A stretch of DNA of 64,000 nucleotides from Halomonas cerina (GCF_014192215.1 NZ_JACHXP010000006.1:168617-232616); one strand, 5' to 3'. Positions 8,500 to 17,249 are shown, numbered from the stretch's first letter. Translations and numbers: made by a program. The notes: generated by a model not told the origin, from the letters alone.

Positions 8500-10319
8500 C
8501 AGGTCCCACTATCCCTGCCCGCTCCCTGGCTGTAAAGGCCGGACTCAGGCCTTCTCGGGGGATGGCGGCGTGTCACTTCCTCGCCGAGCCAGCGCCGGGC
8601 CACCCGCCGGGCGTGTGCCAGCTCCCGGCACCAGGTCAGTCGGCCGACGGTCCGGCGGATCCCCGCTCGGCGCAGCTTGACGAGGATCCGCGTCGGCAGG
8701 CCGACCAGCACCAGCGCCACACCCTCGCGGTGCATCTCGTCGATCAGGGCCTTGAGGGCCACGATGGCGGTGCCATCCATGCTCGGTACGTCATGCATGT
8801 CGAGGATGACGACCCGCACCCTCGGGGCCACCAGGTGCAGCGAGGTGAGCGCCTTCTCCGCGGCGCCGAAGAACAGCGGGCCATTGATGTCGTAGAGGGC
8901 GACCGCGTCGGGCAGGGCATCGATGGCGCCATGCGCCTCGGTATCGACGCGCTGGGTCTGGGTCAGCAGGGACATGCGCCGGATGAACAGGGCGGCGGCC
9001 AGCCCGATGCCCACGGCCACCGCCAGCACCATGTCGAAGAGCACGGTCAGGGTGAAGCAGGTCACCAGGATGGCCACGTCCCCCGGCGGGGCCGAGCGCA
9101 GGGTGTGCAGGAAGTGGCGGGCCTCGCTCATGTTCCAGGCGACGATGAACAGCAGTGCCGCCAGCGCGGCCATCGGTACCAGTCCCAGCAGGCCCGCCAG
9201 GGCGACCACCGCCAGCAGCACTACCAGCGCGTGCACCACCGCGGCGATCGGCGAACGGGCGCCGCTGCGGATGTTGGTGGCGGTCCGGGCGATGGCGGCC
9301 GTGGCGGTGATGCCGCCGAACAGCGGCGCGACGATGTTGCCCAGCCCCTGGCCGATCAACTCGGCGTTGGGGTCATGCCGGGTCCGGGTCAGTCCATCGG
9401 AGACCACCGCGCACAGCAGCGACTCGATCGCCCCCAGCATGGCGATGGCGAAGGCGGGCCCCAGCAGGGCACGAATCAGCGCAAAATCCAGTACCAATGA
9501 CTCACCATCCGCACCCGGCAGCCGCCAGGGAGCCACGAAACTCGGTGCGATCGGGGGAATGCCGCTCCCTGTCGTGCCGTCGGCCGACCAGGTGAAGCGC
9601 GAAGCGATAGTCTCCACTTCCGCCCCCGACCCGGCCAGCCAGAGATTGGCCCCGTAGGCGGCCAGGGCCCCGGCCACCAGGCCGACCAGCGGCGCGGGAA
9701 CGGGCAGCCTCAGGCGCGGCCAGAGCAGCAGGACGCCCAGGGTGAAGGCACCGATCCCCAGCTCGAGCGGGTCCAGGGTCGGCAACGAGACGGCGATGCG
9801 CCCGAGGTTGTCGACGAAGTGCTCGCCCAGCTGACCGACCTGAAGCCCTAGAAAGTCGGGCACCTGCAGCACCGCGATCACCACCGCGATCCCCGCCGTG
9901 AAGCCGAGCACCACCGGATAGGGCACGTACTGGATGAGGCGCCCCATGCCGGTGATGCCGAGGACTACCAGGATCATCCCGGCCATCATCGTGGCGATCA
10001 GCAGGCCGCCCAGGCCGTACTGCTGGACGATGGGGAAGAGGATGACCACGAAGGCCGCCGTGGGCCCCGAGACATTGACGCGTGAGCCGCCGGTCAGGGC
10101 GATGAGCACACCGGCGACGATCGCCGTGTAGAGCCCGTGCTGAGGGGGCACGCCGGTGGCAATCGCCAGGGCCATGGAGAGCGGCACGGCCACGGTGCCG
10201 ACGGTCACGCCGGCCATGACATCGTGGCGCAGATCACCCAGGCCATAGCCGTCTCGCCAGGCCGCGCGCAGGCCGGCGGCGATGCCGGGAATGGGCAGGG
10301 ACGGTCGGTGGCGTGCCAT
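8499..10319 (-). CDS. SulP-family anion permease with STAS domain
   Basis: Membrane protein of 606 residues. The N-terminal two thirds contain 10-14 hydrophobic helices with the SulP signatures GVTVGTVAVPLSMALAIATG and SGPTAAFVVILFP. The cytoplasmic C-terminus (about 465-560) is a STAS domain (VVILDMHDVPSMDGTAIVAL). The family carries sulfate, bicarbonate or dicarboxylates; this member's substrate is not evident. The ATG at 10319 with GAGGA is preferred over a GTG at 10334. The stop touches the TPP aptamer. Divergent from the RHH gene, whose operators lie in the shared promoter region. Confidence 0.9.
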   Translation of the reverse strand: MARHRPSLPIPGIAAGLRAAWRDGYGLGDLRHDVMAGVTVGTVAVPLSMALAIATGVPPQHGLYTAIVAGVLIALTGGSRVNVSGPTAAFVVILFPIVQQYGLGGLLIATMMAGMILVVLGITGMGRLIQYVPYPVVLGFTAGIAVVIAVLQVPDFLGLQVGQLGEHFVDNLGRIAVSLPTLDPLELGIGAFTLGVLLLWPRLRLPVPAPLVGLVAGALAAYGANLWLAGSGAEVETIASRFTWSADGTTGSGIPPIAPSFVAPWRLPGADGESLVLDFALIRALLGPAFAIAMLGAIESLLCAVVSDGLTRTRHDPNAELIGQGLGNIVAPLFGGITATAAIARTATNIRSGARSPIAAVVHALVVLLAVVALAGLLGLVPMAALAALLFIVAWNMSEARHFLHTLRSAPPGDVAILVTCFTLTVLFDMVLAVAVGIGLAAALFIRRMSLLTQTQRVDTEAHGAIDALPDAVALYDINGPLFFGAAEKALTSLHLVAPRVRVVILDMHDVPSMDGTAIVALKALIDEMHREGVALVLVGLPTRILVKLRRAGIRRTVGRLTWCRELAHARRVARRWLGEEVTRRHPPRRPESGLYSQGAGRDSGT

Positions 10320-10411
10320 GCGTGGGATCCTCACTGGGGGTCACCCGTACCGTGGATGGGCCGGTGGCCGCATGTCCGGCGGGAATCGATCGGGGTTATT
10401 TATGTGAATGA

Positions 10412-10494
10412 CATTAACATGTGATTGGTATGATCGACAAATGCCTCGGCATTGCACCGGCCGATGCCAGGCATTAACATTTGATGTTAATGCC
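10412..10494. promoter_or_regulatory. Repeated palindromic operator between sulP and the RHH gene
   Basis: A perfect inverted repeat of 11-bp arms, ggcattaacat / atgttaatgcc, spans 10470-10494 with a 3-nt centre. The core cattaacat recurs at 10412-10420, exactly 60 bp upstream of the same core in the main site. The main site ends 15 bp before the start codon of the RHH gene. This layout is typical of autoregulation by a ribbon-helix-helix repressor and could also cover the sulP promoter. Confidence 0.65.
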
Positions 10495-10509
10495 TCCGGG
10501 AGGATAGTG

Positions 10510-10707
10510 ATGGAAAAGAAGACGGCACGCCTGACCCTGTTGATCGACCCGCACAAGAAGCAGGCCTTCGAAAGGCTATGTGCGGCCCAGGACCGGACTC
10601 CATCCCAGGTGGTACGTCAGATGATCCGCGATTACCTGCGCGACCATGGCGTGGAGTACGAGACCCGCCCTGGCCTGGCCACCAGGGACGCGCCGGGGCG
10701 GGAGTGA
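10510..10707 (+). CDS. Ribbon-helix-helix (CopG-like) DNA-binding protein
   Basis: Small protein of 65 residues. TARLTLLIDPHKKQAFERLC has the alternating pattern of an RHH beta-strand and first helix, followed by RTPSQVVRQMIRDYLRDHG as the second helix. GGGAGG precedes ATG 10510; a longer frame from 10408 would read through the operator and is unlikely. No toxin gene follows, so it looks like a stand-alone regulator rather than an antitoxin. The operators directly upstream suggest autoregulation and perhaps control of sulP. Confidence 0.8.
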   Translation: MEKKTARLTLLIDPHKKQAFERLCAAQDRTPSQVVRQMIRDYLRDHGVEYETRPGLATRDAPGRE

Positions 10708-10780
10708 TGTGCGCTCCCGCCAGGGGGCCGGTCGGCCAGCCAGAGCCTGTAGGGGCGAAAGCATCCCCGGCCCCGGCGGT

Positions 10781-11080
10781 TCAGGCGCGGATGTAGGCCC
10801 AGCCCTCGGCCTGGCACTCGGCCAGGGTGACTACCGCCGCCTCGACCATCGGGAGGCCGGCGGTGTTGTCGAGCCCCTGGGCGGCCAGGGTGTTGCCGCA
10901 GAGCCGCAGGAGGGGGTCGGTCTCGTCGGGTGTTGCCAGGGCCGCGGCGACCGCCGCCGCGTTGGCGATGATCAGCACCTCGGCGTCGGGCCGCGCCTTG
11001 ATCAGGTTGCGGGCATTGCGCCGGGCCCGGGCGAGGGCCTCGGCGGTAGGGGCATGCAGCAGGACGCGCAGCGTGGCCAT
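10781..11080 (-). CDS. DsrE-like small protein
   Basis: Protein of 99 residues with the DsrE/DsrF-like pattern: an N-terminal strand (MATLRVLLHAPT), a helix with ARARRNARNLIKARPDAEVL, VLIIANAAAV, and a Cys in LRLCGNTL. Such proteins take part in sulfur-relay or sulfane-sulfur handling, and many members are uncharacterised. A strong AAGGAGG precedes the ATG at 11080. It is the last gene of the ABC importer operon, 38 bp behind the ATPase, which hints that the imported compound contains sulfur. That link is inference. Confidence 0.75.
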   Translation of the reverse strand: MATLRVLLHAPTAEALARARRNARNLIKARPDAEVLIIANAAAVAAALATPDETDPLLRLCGNTLAAQGLDNTAGLPMVEAAVVTLAECQAEGWAYIRA

Positions 11081-11118
11081 CGGTAACCTCCTTGCGATAG
11101 TGGAAACAGTGGGGTGGC

Positions 11119-11889
11119 TCAGGGGCCGCCGCGGATATGCTGCTCGATGGCCTGCAGGTGGTCGGCGAAGTCGGGGTGGTCGCGGCGCGCCTCCAGGGGC
11201 AGCGGGATCTCGCGGGTCGCCACCACGCCGGCGGGTGTCCCCGGCGCCTGACCGCCGAGCACCATGATCCGGTCGGCCAGCAGCACGGCCTCCTCGATGT
11301 CGTGGGTGACGAAGACGATGGCGGCCTCGGTGCGGCGACGCAGGTCCACCAGTTCCTGCTGGAGACGGCGCCGGGTGATGGCGTCCAGGGCCGAGAAGGG
11401 CTCGTCCATGAACAGCACCCGGGGACGCACGGCCAGGGCCCGGGCGATGCCCACCCGCTGCTGCTGGCCACCGGACAGCGTGTGCGGCCAGCGCTCGGCA
11501 TAGTCCTCGAGTCCCACCAGCGTCAGGGGTTCCAGGGCCCGCCGCCGGCGCTCGGCCCGGGAGAGGGCGAGGCCCTCGAGGCCCAGCTCCACGTTGCCGC
11601 GTACTCGCCGCCAAGGGAAGAGCCGCGGCGCCTGGAAGACCATCGACCAGGCCCGGGTGTCGTCGCCCTGGCCCTTGGGGATCTCGATCGTGCCGGCCTG
11701 GGGGGCGAACAGGCCGGCCAGGGCACGTAGCAGGGTCGACTTGCCGACACCGGAGGCGCCGACGACGGCGACGAACTCGCGAGGGTGCAGGTCCAGGTCG
11801 ACCCCTTCGAGCACCGTCGTGCCGGCGAAGCCGAGCCGCACACCTCTGGCCTTCAGCACTGGGGGCGGGGTGGTCGGAGAGGCCGTCAT
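11119..11889 (-). CDS. ABC transporter ATP-binding protein (NitT/TauT type)
   Basis: ATPase of 256 residues with Walker A GASGVGKSTLL, signature [15 protein letters not shown], Walker B VLFMDEPFSALD and the H-loop VFVTHDIEEAV. This is the SsuB/TauB/NrtD class. The ATG at 11889 overlaps the permease stop by ATGA and has GAGGTGG before it; a GTG three codons upstream is the alternative start. It powers the importer encoded with the two upstream genes. Confidence 0.92.
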   Translation of the reverse strand: MTASPTTPPPVLKARGVRLGFAGTTVLEGVDLDLHPREFVAVVGASGVGKSTLLRALAGLFAPQAGTIEIPKGQGDDTRAWSMVFQAPRLFPWRRVRGNVELGLEGLALSRAERRRRALEPLTLVGLEDYAERWPHTLSGGQQQRVGIARALAVRPRVLFMDEPFSALDAITRRRLQQELVDLRRRTEAAIVFVTHDIEEAVLLADRIMVLGGQAPGTPAGVVATREIPLPLEARRDHPDFADHLQAIEQHIRGGP

Positions 11890-12650
11890 GGTTGCCACCT
11901 CAGCAGTCGGCGCTGCAGACGCATGAACAGGAAGTCGAACACCGCGTAGAGCCCGGCGATGGTCAGCATGTAGACCACCACGATGTCGGTGGCGAGCAGG
12001 CTCGAGGCCTCCATCATGCGCTGGCCGATGCCGGGGATGCCGAACAGCTCGGCGGCCACCACCGTCATCCAGCCCTGGCCCAGGCCGGCCCGCAGCCCGC
12101 CGAGGATGCCTGGGGCGGCGGCGGGCAGGCTGACCTTGGTCAGCCGGGCCAGGAAGCGGCCCTGACCGAAGGCCTGGGCGACCTCATCAAAGCCGGGGTC
12201 CACCGAGCGCACCGCGCTGTAGCTGGCGAAGTAGTTGATCCAGAACACCCCGATGCTGATGATGAAGGCCGCCGCCGAGGGCTTGATGCCGAACCAGATG
12301 ATGGCGAAGGGGATCCAGGCCAGCGGCGGGATGGGGCGCAAGAGCCTCGCCAACCAGGCATGCAGGGCGTCGAAGACTGGCAACAACGCCGCGGCGACAC
12401 CGACGGCGATGCCCAGCAGCGAGCCCAGCAGGACACCCACGCTGTAGTGCGAGAGGCTGGCCGTTACCACTTCGAGCCAGATGCCATCGCTGATCTCGGC
12501 GGCCAGCACCCCGGGAATCGACGAGGGCAGCGGCACCAGGCTGCCAGGCAGCAGGGCGCTGCGCAGGGCCAGTTCCCACAGCAGCAGGAAGCCGGCCAGC
12601 CCCAGGGCGCTGAGCAGACTGCGGCGAGAGCGCGGCAGGGGCGTGATCAT
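11886..12650 (-). CDS. ABC transporter permease (NitT/TauT type)
   Basis: Inner-membrane permease of 254 residues with about six hydrophobic segments. The cytoplasmic EAA-type loop is GGLRAGLGQGWMTVVAAELF, as in SsuC/TauC. Start and stop both overlap their neighbours by ATGA, so the three subunits are translationally coupled. The substrate is set by the binding protein and remains open (nitrate, sulfonate or related). Confidence 0.92.
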   Translation of the reverse strand: MITPLPRSRRSLLSALGLAGFLLLWELALRSALLPGSLVPLPSSIPGVLAAEISDGIWLEVVTASLSHYSVGVLLGSLLGIAVGVAAALLPVFDALHAWLARLLRPIPPLAWIPFAIIWFGIKPSAAAFIISIGVFWINYFASYSAVRSVDPGFDEVAQAFGQGRFLARLTKVSLPAAAPGILGGLRAGLGQGWMTVVAAELFGIPGIGQRMMEASSLLATDIVVVYMLTIAGLYAVFDFLFMRLQRRLLRWQP

Positions 12651-13723
12651 GAGTTGGACGGCTCTCCGGCGGCGTGCTCAGCGGTTTCTTCATCACCGGC
12701 CTGTTCACCGACGACGGCGTCGTAAAGGGTGGTGTCGAACAGCGCCTCGAGGTCGACAGGGGTCTCGAGGGTGCCTTGGGCCATCTGGAAGTCGTGCATG
12801 GTCCGGGTCGCCTCGAGGATGGCGTGGGGGTCGGCGAGATAGTTCGAGGAGGGCGAGCGCAGGGCGGTTGTCACGGTGTCGAGCTTGATCAGCCGCTTGC
12901 CGACGAACTCGCGGACATGGGGGGCGGCCCGGTCGGGCTCCTCGAGCAGCATCGCGGTGGCCCGCACGTGCAGCGCCATCAGCGTGCGCATCGCCTCCGG
13001 GTGCGCCTCCAGCACCTGCTCCCGAGCGGCGAGCACGGCGCCGGGCTGGCCGGGCAGCATCTCGTCGGCGCGGGCCACGACCCGGGCGCCGTCGACGCGT
13101 TCCTGCACGGTGGTCAGGATCGGCTCGAGGATCGAGGCGGCATCCACCGCCCCGGCCAGCAGCGCCTGCTGCACCCGGTCCGCGCCCATGGCGACGATCT
13201 CCACCGCCTCCTCGCCCACGTCCAGGCGCTCGACCAGCCAGTAGCGCAGCACGGTGTCGGGCACCGAGCCGCGGGGGAAGGTGGCGATCTGCGGCTTGCG
13301 TCCCTGCTCTTCGGTGAAGCGGGCGATGGCCTCGGCGGGATCCGCGGCGCGCGCGAAGGCATCGGCCAGCTCGCCGCGCGCCACCAGGCCGATTTGCTCG
13401 CGGATACTGGCGGCCAGCACCTTGATCGGCACCCCATTGGCTCGAGCCACCATGGCGGGGCCGATGCCGAAGTACATGACATCCAGTTCACCGGAGGCCA
13501 GGGCCTGGACCATGGCCGGGCCGCTGGAGAAGCGGGTCAGCTCGAGCTCGAGACCGGCCTCATCGGTCCAGCCCTCGCCTTCCATCACGAACAGCTGGGC
13601 CACCGGCAAGATCGGCATGTAGCCGACCTCGAGGGTGACCGGTGGTGACGGCTGGGCCTGGGCCAGGCCGGGGAGGGCACACAGCAGGGCCACGGCGCCC
13701 AGGTGGCGAACGACACGCAACAT
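12647..13723 (-). CDS. ABC transporter substrate-binding protein (SsuA/TauA/NMT1-like)
   Basis: Periplasmic binding protein of 358 residues with signal peptide (cleavage after GLAQA). VGYMPILPVAQLFVMEGEGW and LASGELDVMYFGIGPAM are the usual start and hinge region of the NMT1/THI5-like and SsuA group. It begins the operon SBP-permease-ATPase-DsrE, with GGAG ahead of ATG 13723. The last about 20 residues are acidic (EQAGDEETAEHAAGE), as is common in halophile exported proteins. The ligand is unknown. Confidence 0.88.
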   Translation of the reverse strand: MLRVVRHLGAVALLCALPGLAQAQPSPPVTLEVGYMPILPVAQLFVMEGEGWTDEAGLELELTRFSSGPAMVQALASGELDVMYFGIGPAMVARANGVPIKVLAASIREQIGLVARGELADAFARAADPAEAIARFTEEQGRKPQIATFPRGSVPDTVLRYWLVERLDVGEEAVEIVAMGADRVQQALLAGAVDAASILEPILTTVQERVDGARVVARADEMLPGQPGAVLAAREQVLEAHPEAMRTLMALHVRATAMLLEEPDRAAPHVREFVGKRLIKLDTVTTALRSPSSNYLADPHAILEATRTMHDFQMAQGTLETPVDLEALFDTTLYDAVVGEQAGDEETAEHAAGEPSNS

Positions 13724-13806
13724 GGTGGGTCTCCAGGATATGGAATACGGCCGTCGATCTTATCGGCTGTATTAGCGGGGCGGAAAGTTCTGGTTGGAAG
13801 AATCGG

Positions 13807-15531
13807 TTATAGTTTTATAGCGGCCAACAGGGCGGCGAGTTCCGGGTCATGACGCCTGGCCGCGAAGAGTGGGGCGTCCACCACCTCGAAACGCCCTTGC
13901 CTGGCGCGCAGATACACCGTCCCGGAAGCGTCGTCGATGAAGTTCACCTCGGGCACCCGGGCGATGCATTGCTTGAGGAAGCCGCAGTTGCGGTCGATTG
14001 CCAGGACCTCATCATCGGGATAGACCTCTGCCGGGCATCTCGCCTGAGTATTGATCTTCTTGTAGCGCTCGATGTTGACCAGCCCCAGGGGGTCGAGGAT
14101 GTTGAGGGCCTCCCGTGTGCCGTAGGCGATGGTCTTGGGCGTGGTGTGCTTCGGCACGGCGTTGTCCAGGAAACGGTACTGGAAGTGGGGGTGCCGGCTA
14201 CCCAGCCACTTGAAGAACAGCCGGGGCATGCCGTCGTAGGCTTCCACGCAATGCCCCAGGAAGTCCTCCACCGCCTTGTAGCGGCCCCGCTCCAGCCCCC
14301 GAGACCAGCCGCGCTCCACCGTCGCCTCGGGCGGGGTGACGATGAAGTAGGTAAGCATGGTGTCGACATGCTTGGCATAGGTGGCATCCAGGATCCGGGA
14401 GACCTGCTCCGAGGCGAAGCTGTCGAACCGGAAGCGGTCGATCAGCAGGTGGGGAATGGTGCCATCGCGGCGGGCCTTGTCACGGATGTAGCGATCCAGC
14501 TTGGCATCGATGAGCTTGACCTCCTTGCCGGCCAGGCGGCCTGCGTACTTGTAGGCCTCGCCCAGGGACTCGTAGTCCAGCAACAGGCGGCGCCAGATGT
14601 CGGGGCTGATGGTGCCGTACTCATCCGATCGGATGCCCTGTGCCTGCAGGGTGTCCTTGAGGAAGGGCCGCAGGGAACTCTTGCCCGACGCCGAGGCCCC
14701 CTTGAGGCTGATCAGGATCGGCGTCTCGGCACAGGGAATGCGGGTATAGCCTTCCTCGTGCATGGCCCGCGCGACATGCCGGGCCACCATCCGGCCCAGG
14801 TGATGGCTGCCGAAGTCGTTGCAGACATGCCGGGTGATCAAGGTCACCAGGAGGTCGCGATCCATCCCGACATGGCCCTGGGTGCCGGCGATTGAGTTCA
14901 GGACACGGTAGGTGCTCTTGTAGATGGCCCTCTCCCGTTCCCCTTGGGCCGCCAGTCCCTGGTCCTTGAGGTCCTGGATCATGTCATGGTGGCGTTCCTG
15001 GATGGACCGCGGGTCTGGCGGGGGCGGCCGGGATCGGCGCTTGCCCAGCCATCTGGCCAGGCGGGAGGCCGGCTCGGGGTCGACCTCCGCCGGTGGGGGG
15101 GCGAAGGCCGCGTCGAGGATCTCGCCCACCGTGACGCGAACCTCGTCATGCAGCGCGTCATGGGCCTGGCGAAACGCCGGCAGGTGGGGGGTCAGGTAAT
15201 CGGCGAGGATCCTGCCGGCGATGCGACGGAAGTGCTGCCCGAAGACCTCCTCCTCTTCGCCCTCGAGGACGACGATATCGGCCGTGACCTGCACGATCAG
15301 CTCGTGGAGCACCAGGCGCTCTGCCCGGAACGCGACCAGCTCTTCCTCCGCGAGCCCGGTCAGGGCCCTGAGCTCCGGCATGTCGTCCAGACGGGAGTGG
15401 ACATTGGCCGGGTGATGGATCGTCTCCAGGGCCTGATAACGCCGGGGCAGCTCGGCTTCCAGCCCGGGATGCCACGCCGAGAACTCGGCTTGTTCTCGAT
15501 CGGGCAGGCTTGAGGTCAAGTTGTTGGTCAT
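13807..15531 (-). CDS. Large P-loop protein of unknown function (zeta-toxin-like kinase fold?)
   Basis: I do not recognise a characterised family for this 574-residue protein. Residues about 1-255 are mainly helical and charged, with an acidic patch (LEGEEEEVF) and a basic-proline linker (KRRSRPPPPDPRS). A Walker A motif LKGASASGKSSLRPFL follows near residue 280. IPHLLIDRFRFDSF and the Arg-rich RGWSRGLERGRYK further on would suit a kinase lid, resembling zeta-toxin or chloramphenicol phosphotransferase-type kinases. The C-terminal about 120 residues look like a separate domain. It stands alone, with no small antitoxin gene beside it. A strong ribosome binding site is lacking. The kinase activity is inferred only from the P-loop. 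Confidence 0.7.
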   Translation of the reverse strand: MTNNLTSSLPDREQAEFSAWHPGLEAELPRRYQALETIHHPANVHSRLDDMPELRALTGLAEEELVAFRAERLVLHELIVQVTADIVVLEGEEEEVFGQHFRRIAGRILADYLTPHLPAFRQAHDALHDEVRVTVGEILDAAFAPPPAEVDPEPASRLARWLGKRRSRPPPPDPRSIQERHHDMIQDLKDQGLAAQGERERAIYKSTYRVLNSIAGTQGHVGMDRDLLVTLITRHVCNDFGSHHLGRMVARHVARAMHEEGYTRIPCAETPILISLKGASASGKSSLRPFLKDTLQAQGIRSDEYGTISPDIWRRLLLDYESLGEAYKYAGRLAGKEVKLIDAKLDRYIRDKARRDGTIPHLLIDRFRFDSFASEQVSRILDATYAKHVDTMLTYFIVTPPEATVERGWSRGLERGRYKAVEDFLGHCVEAYDGMPRLFFKWLGSRHPHFQYRFLDNAVPKHTTPKTIAYGTREALNILDPLGLVNIERYKKINTQARCPAEVYPDDEVLAIDRNCGFLKQCIARVPEVNFIDDASGTVYLRARQGRFEVVDAPLFAARRHDPELAALLAAIKL

Positions 15532-15643
15532 GACGGCTGTCCAGCACCCGCAGGATCTCGGTCAAGCCTCTCACCGACCGCGTTGCCGAGCAAACTCCCG
15601 CGGGCGATCACCGGGCCGGATGGCCAGGCAGCGACAGGAGCCC

Positions 15644-16117
15644 TCAGGGCGCCGGCAGGCTGGCGGCCCCCACGAAGCGCTCCTGCCAGTAGTCCAGCCC
15701 GAGCGAGGTGATGGTGACCTGTCGGCCACGGCCGGGGGCATGGATCATCTCTCCGCCGCCCAGGTAGATACCCACGTGGCTGGGCTTGCCGCTGCCGGCG
15801 GTGGCGAAGAACAGCAGGTCGCCCGGACGGGCCTGCTCGACCTGAGGTAGGGCCCTGAACTGGGCGCGTGAGGTGCGAGGCACACTGATGCCCGCCCGGG
15901 CATAGGCACGCTGCACGAGGCCGGAGCAGTCCAGCCCTCGGGACGAGGTGCCACCGTAGCGGTAGGGGATGCCCAGCGATTGTCTGGCCTCGGCGAGGAT
16001 CAGCGCCCGGTCGAGGGAGAGGGCCGTGGTATCCGCGGTCTCGAGGCCGCGGCTGGCACAGCCCGCCAGCAGCACAGCCAGCAGCAACGCCAACGGACCG
16101 ACCCGCGCGGCGAACAT
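15644..16117 (-). CDS. NlpC/P60 (C40) peptidoglycan hydrolase lipoprotein
   Basis: Outer-membrane-anchored cell-wall endopeptidase of 157 residues. The signal sequence ends in the lipobox LLAGC. The catalytic Cys lies in LDCSGLVQRAY, the His in PSHVGIYLG, and HAPGRG supplies the third polar residue. RPGDLLFF is a further family signature. The ATG at 16117 overlaps the stop of the upstream gene (TGATG), so a longer in-frame start is rejected. It resembles Spr/MepS-like enzymes in size. Confidence 0.92.
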   Translation of the reverse strand: MFAARVGPLALLLAVLLAGCASRGLETADTTALSLDRALILAEARQSLGIPYRYGGTSSRGLDCSGLVQRAYARAGISVPRTSRAQFRALPQVEQARPGDLLFFATAGSGKPSHVGIYLGGGEMIHAPGRGRQVTITSLGLDYWQERFVGAASLPAP

Positions 16118-16461
16118 CAGCGAAAGGCGATGCGCGTACCGTGAGCGAGCATCTCGTCCGGGGTCAAGGCCTTGCCCGGCACGCCGATCATCTCGTCGCC
16201 GCATTGGTCGCTCCAGGTCAGCACGCCGTGCGTCAGGCCCAGGCTCCCGAGCAGGTCTTGTATCTCGCCGGTACCCGTGAAGGTCCAGGTCTTGCCGTGC
16301 TTGTCGGCGAGCTCCGAGACCCCGTTGGCATGATGAAAGCGCACGGTGTAGATGCCATCCATGGACTCCACCTCGACGATCGGGGAGAAACCGTGGTGAA
16401 GCGCATGGGAAAGCTGCTTGGTGGTGATACGATCACCGAGTGACATGTCGATGCTGGTCAT
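16117..16461 (-). CDS. Conserved hypothetical protein, DUF6482-like
   Basis: Cytoplasmic protein of 114 residues without signal peptide. The run SPIVEVESMDGIYTVRF followed by DKHGKTWTFTGTGEIQDLL resembles the beta-rich DUF6482 proteins of Pseudomonas and Halomonas, whose role is unknown. The ATG at 16461 has GGAG upstream; the track-length frame from 16512 lacks one. It is coupled to the NlpC/P60 gene by a TGATG junction, but a functional link is not evident. Confidence 0.65.
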   Translation of the reverse strand: MTSIDMSLGDRITTKQLSHALHHGFSPIVEVESMDGIYTVRFHHANGVSELADKHGKTWTFTGTGEIQDLLGSLGLTHGVLTWSDQCGDEMIGVPGKALTPDEMLAHGTRIAFR

Positions 16462-16715
16462 GAACAGGCTCCGGGGCGAGTCGTGGATAGTGTACAGATA
16501 ATGTAGAGCCACTGCTGCGATCCTGCCAGGGCCCGGGTGGACTGAGTCGGTAACTAGTATCCCCGGGCATCGATTACCGCTTGGGCGTTCCCTCTGCGCA
16601 TCTTGTGTACAGTTATTGTATCATATTTGTACGATGGTGCTCAAAGGCAGGGGTGGAAATGTCCGCGTGGTGTCCCCACTACCAGGGTACGCCACACGGA
16701 CCAGAGGAGAGCACC

Positions 16716-17249
16716 ATGAACTTCCCGGGAGAACAGCCCCCCGGCGTGCAGGCCCCCACCGCCGAGACCGAAGGTTTTCGCCTTAACCACACCATGCTGC
16801 GGGTGAAGGATCCGGAGAAGGCGCTGGCCTTCTACACCCGGGTGTTCGGCATGCAGGTGCTGCGCCGGCTCGACTTCGAGGAGATGCAGTTCTCGCTCTA
16901 TTTCCTGGCCCGGCCGGAGCCGGGTGAGAACGTCCCGGAGGACACCGCCGAGCGCACCGTCTGGACCTTCAGCCAGCGTGGCGTGCTGGAACTGACCCAC
17001 AACTGGGGAACCGAGGCGCAGGATGACTTCGCCTACCATGACGGCAACACCGAGCCCCAGGGCTTCGGCCACATCTGCTTCAGCGTGCCGGACCTGGAGG
17101 CCACCGTGGCCTGGTTCGACGCCAATGACGTGACCTTCGTCAAGCGCCCCGACCAGGGCAAGTTGAAGGACGTGGCCTTCGTCAAGGACGTGGACGGCTA
17201 CTGGATCGAAGTGGTCCAGGCCGACCGCCTGGGCCACCTGGGTGACTAA
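16716..17249 (+). CDS. gloA: Lactoylglutathione lyase (glyoxalase I)
   Basis: Converts the methylglyoxal-glutathione adduct to S-lactoylglutathione. The protein has 177 residues, the longer zinc-type form. FRLNHTMLRVKDPEKALAFY opens the first beta-alpha-beta-beta-beta module. LELTHNWG (Glu ligand), GFGHICFSVPDLEA (His ligand) and YWIEVVQ (Glu ligand) follow. GAGGAGA precedes ATG 16716; the longer frame from 16581 would include non-conserved sequence. It is a single-gene unit in an AT-rich promoter region. Confidence 0.95.
   Translation: MNFPGEQPPGVQAPTAETEGFRLNHTMLRVKDPEKALAFYTRVFGMQVLRRLDFEEMQFSLYFLARPEPGENVPEDTAERTVWTFSQRGVLELTHNWGTEAQDDFAYHDGNTEPQGFGHICFSVPDLEATVAWFDANDVTFVKRPDQGKLKDVAFVKDVDGYWIEVVQADRLGHLGD

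Noticed and set aside
8199..9500. 433-codon plus-strand frame opposite sulP and the riboswitch
   Set aside because: It overlaps a confident transporter and the TPP aptamer on the other strand and has no homology.
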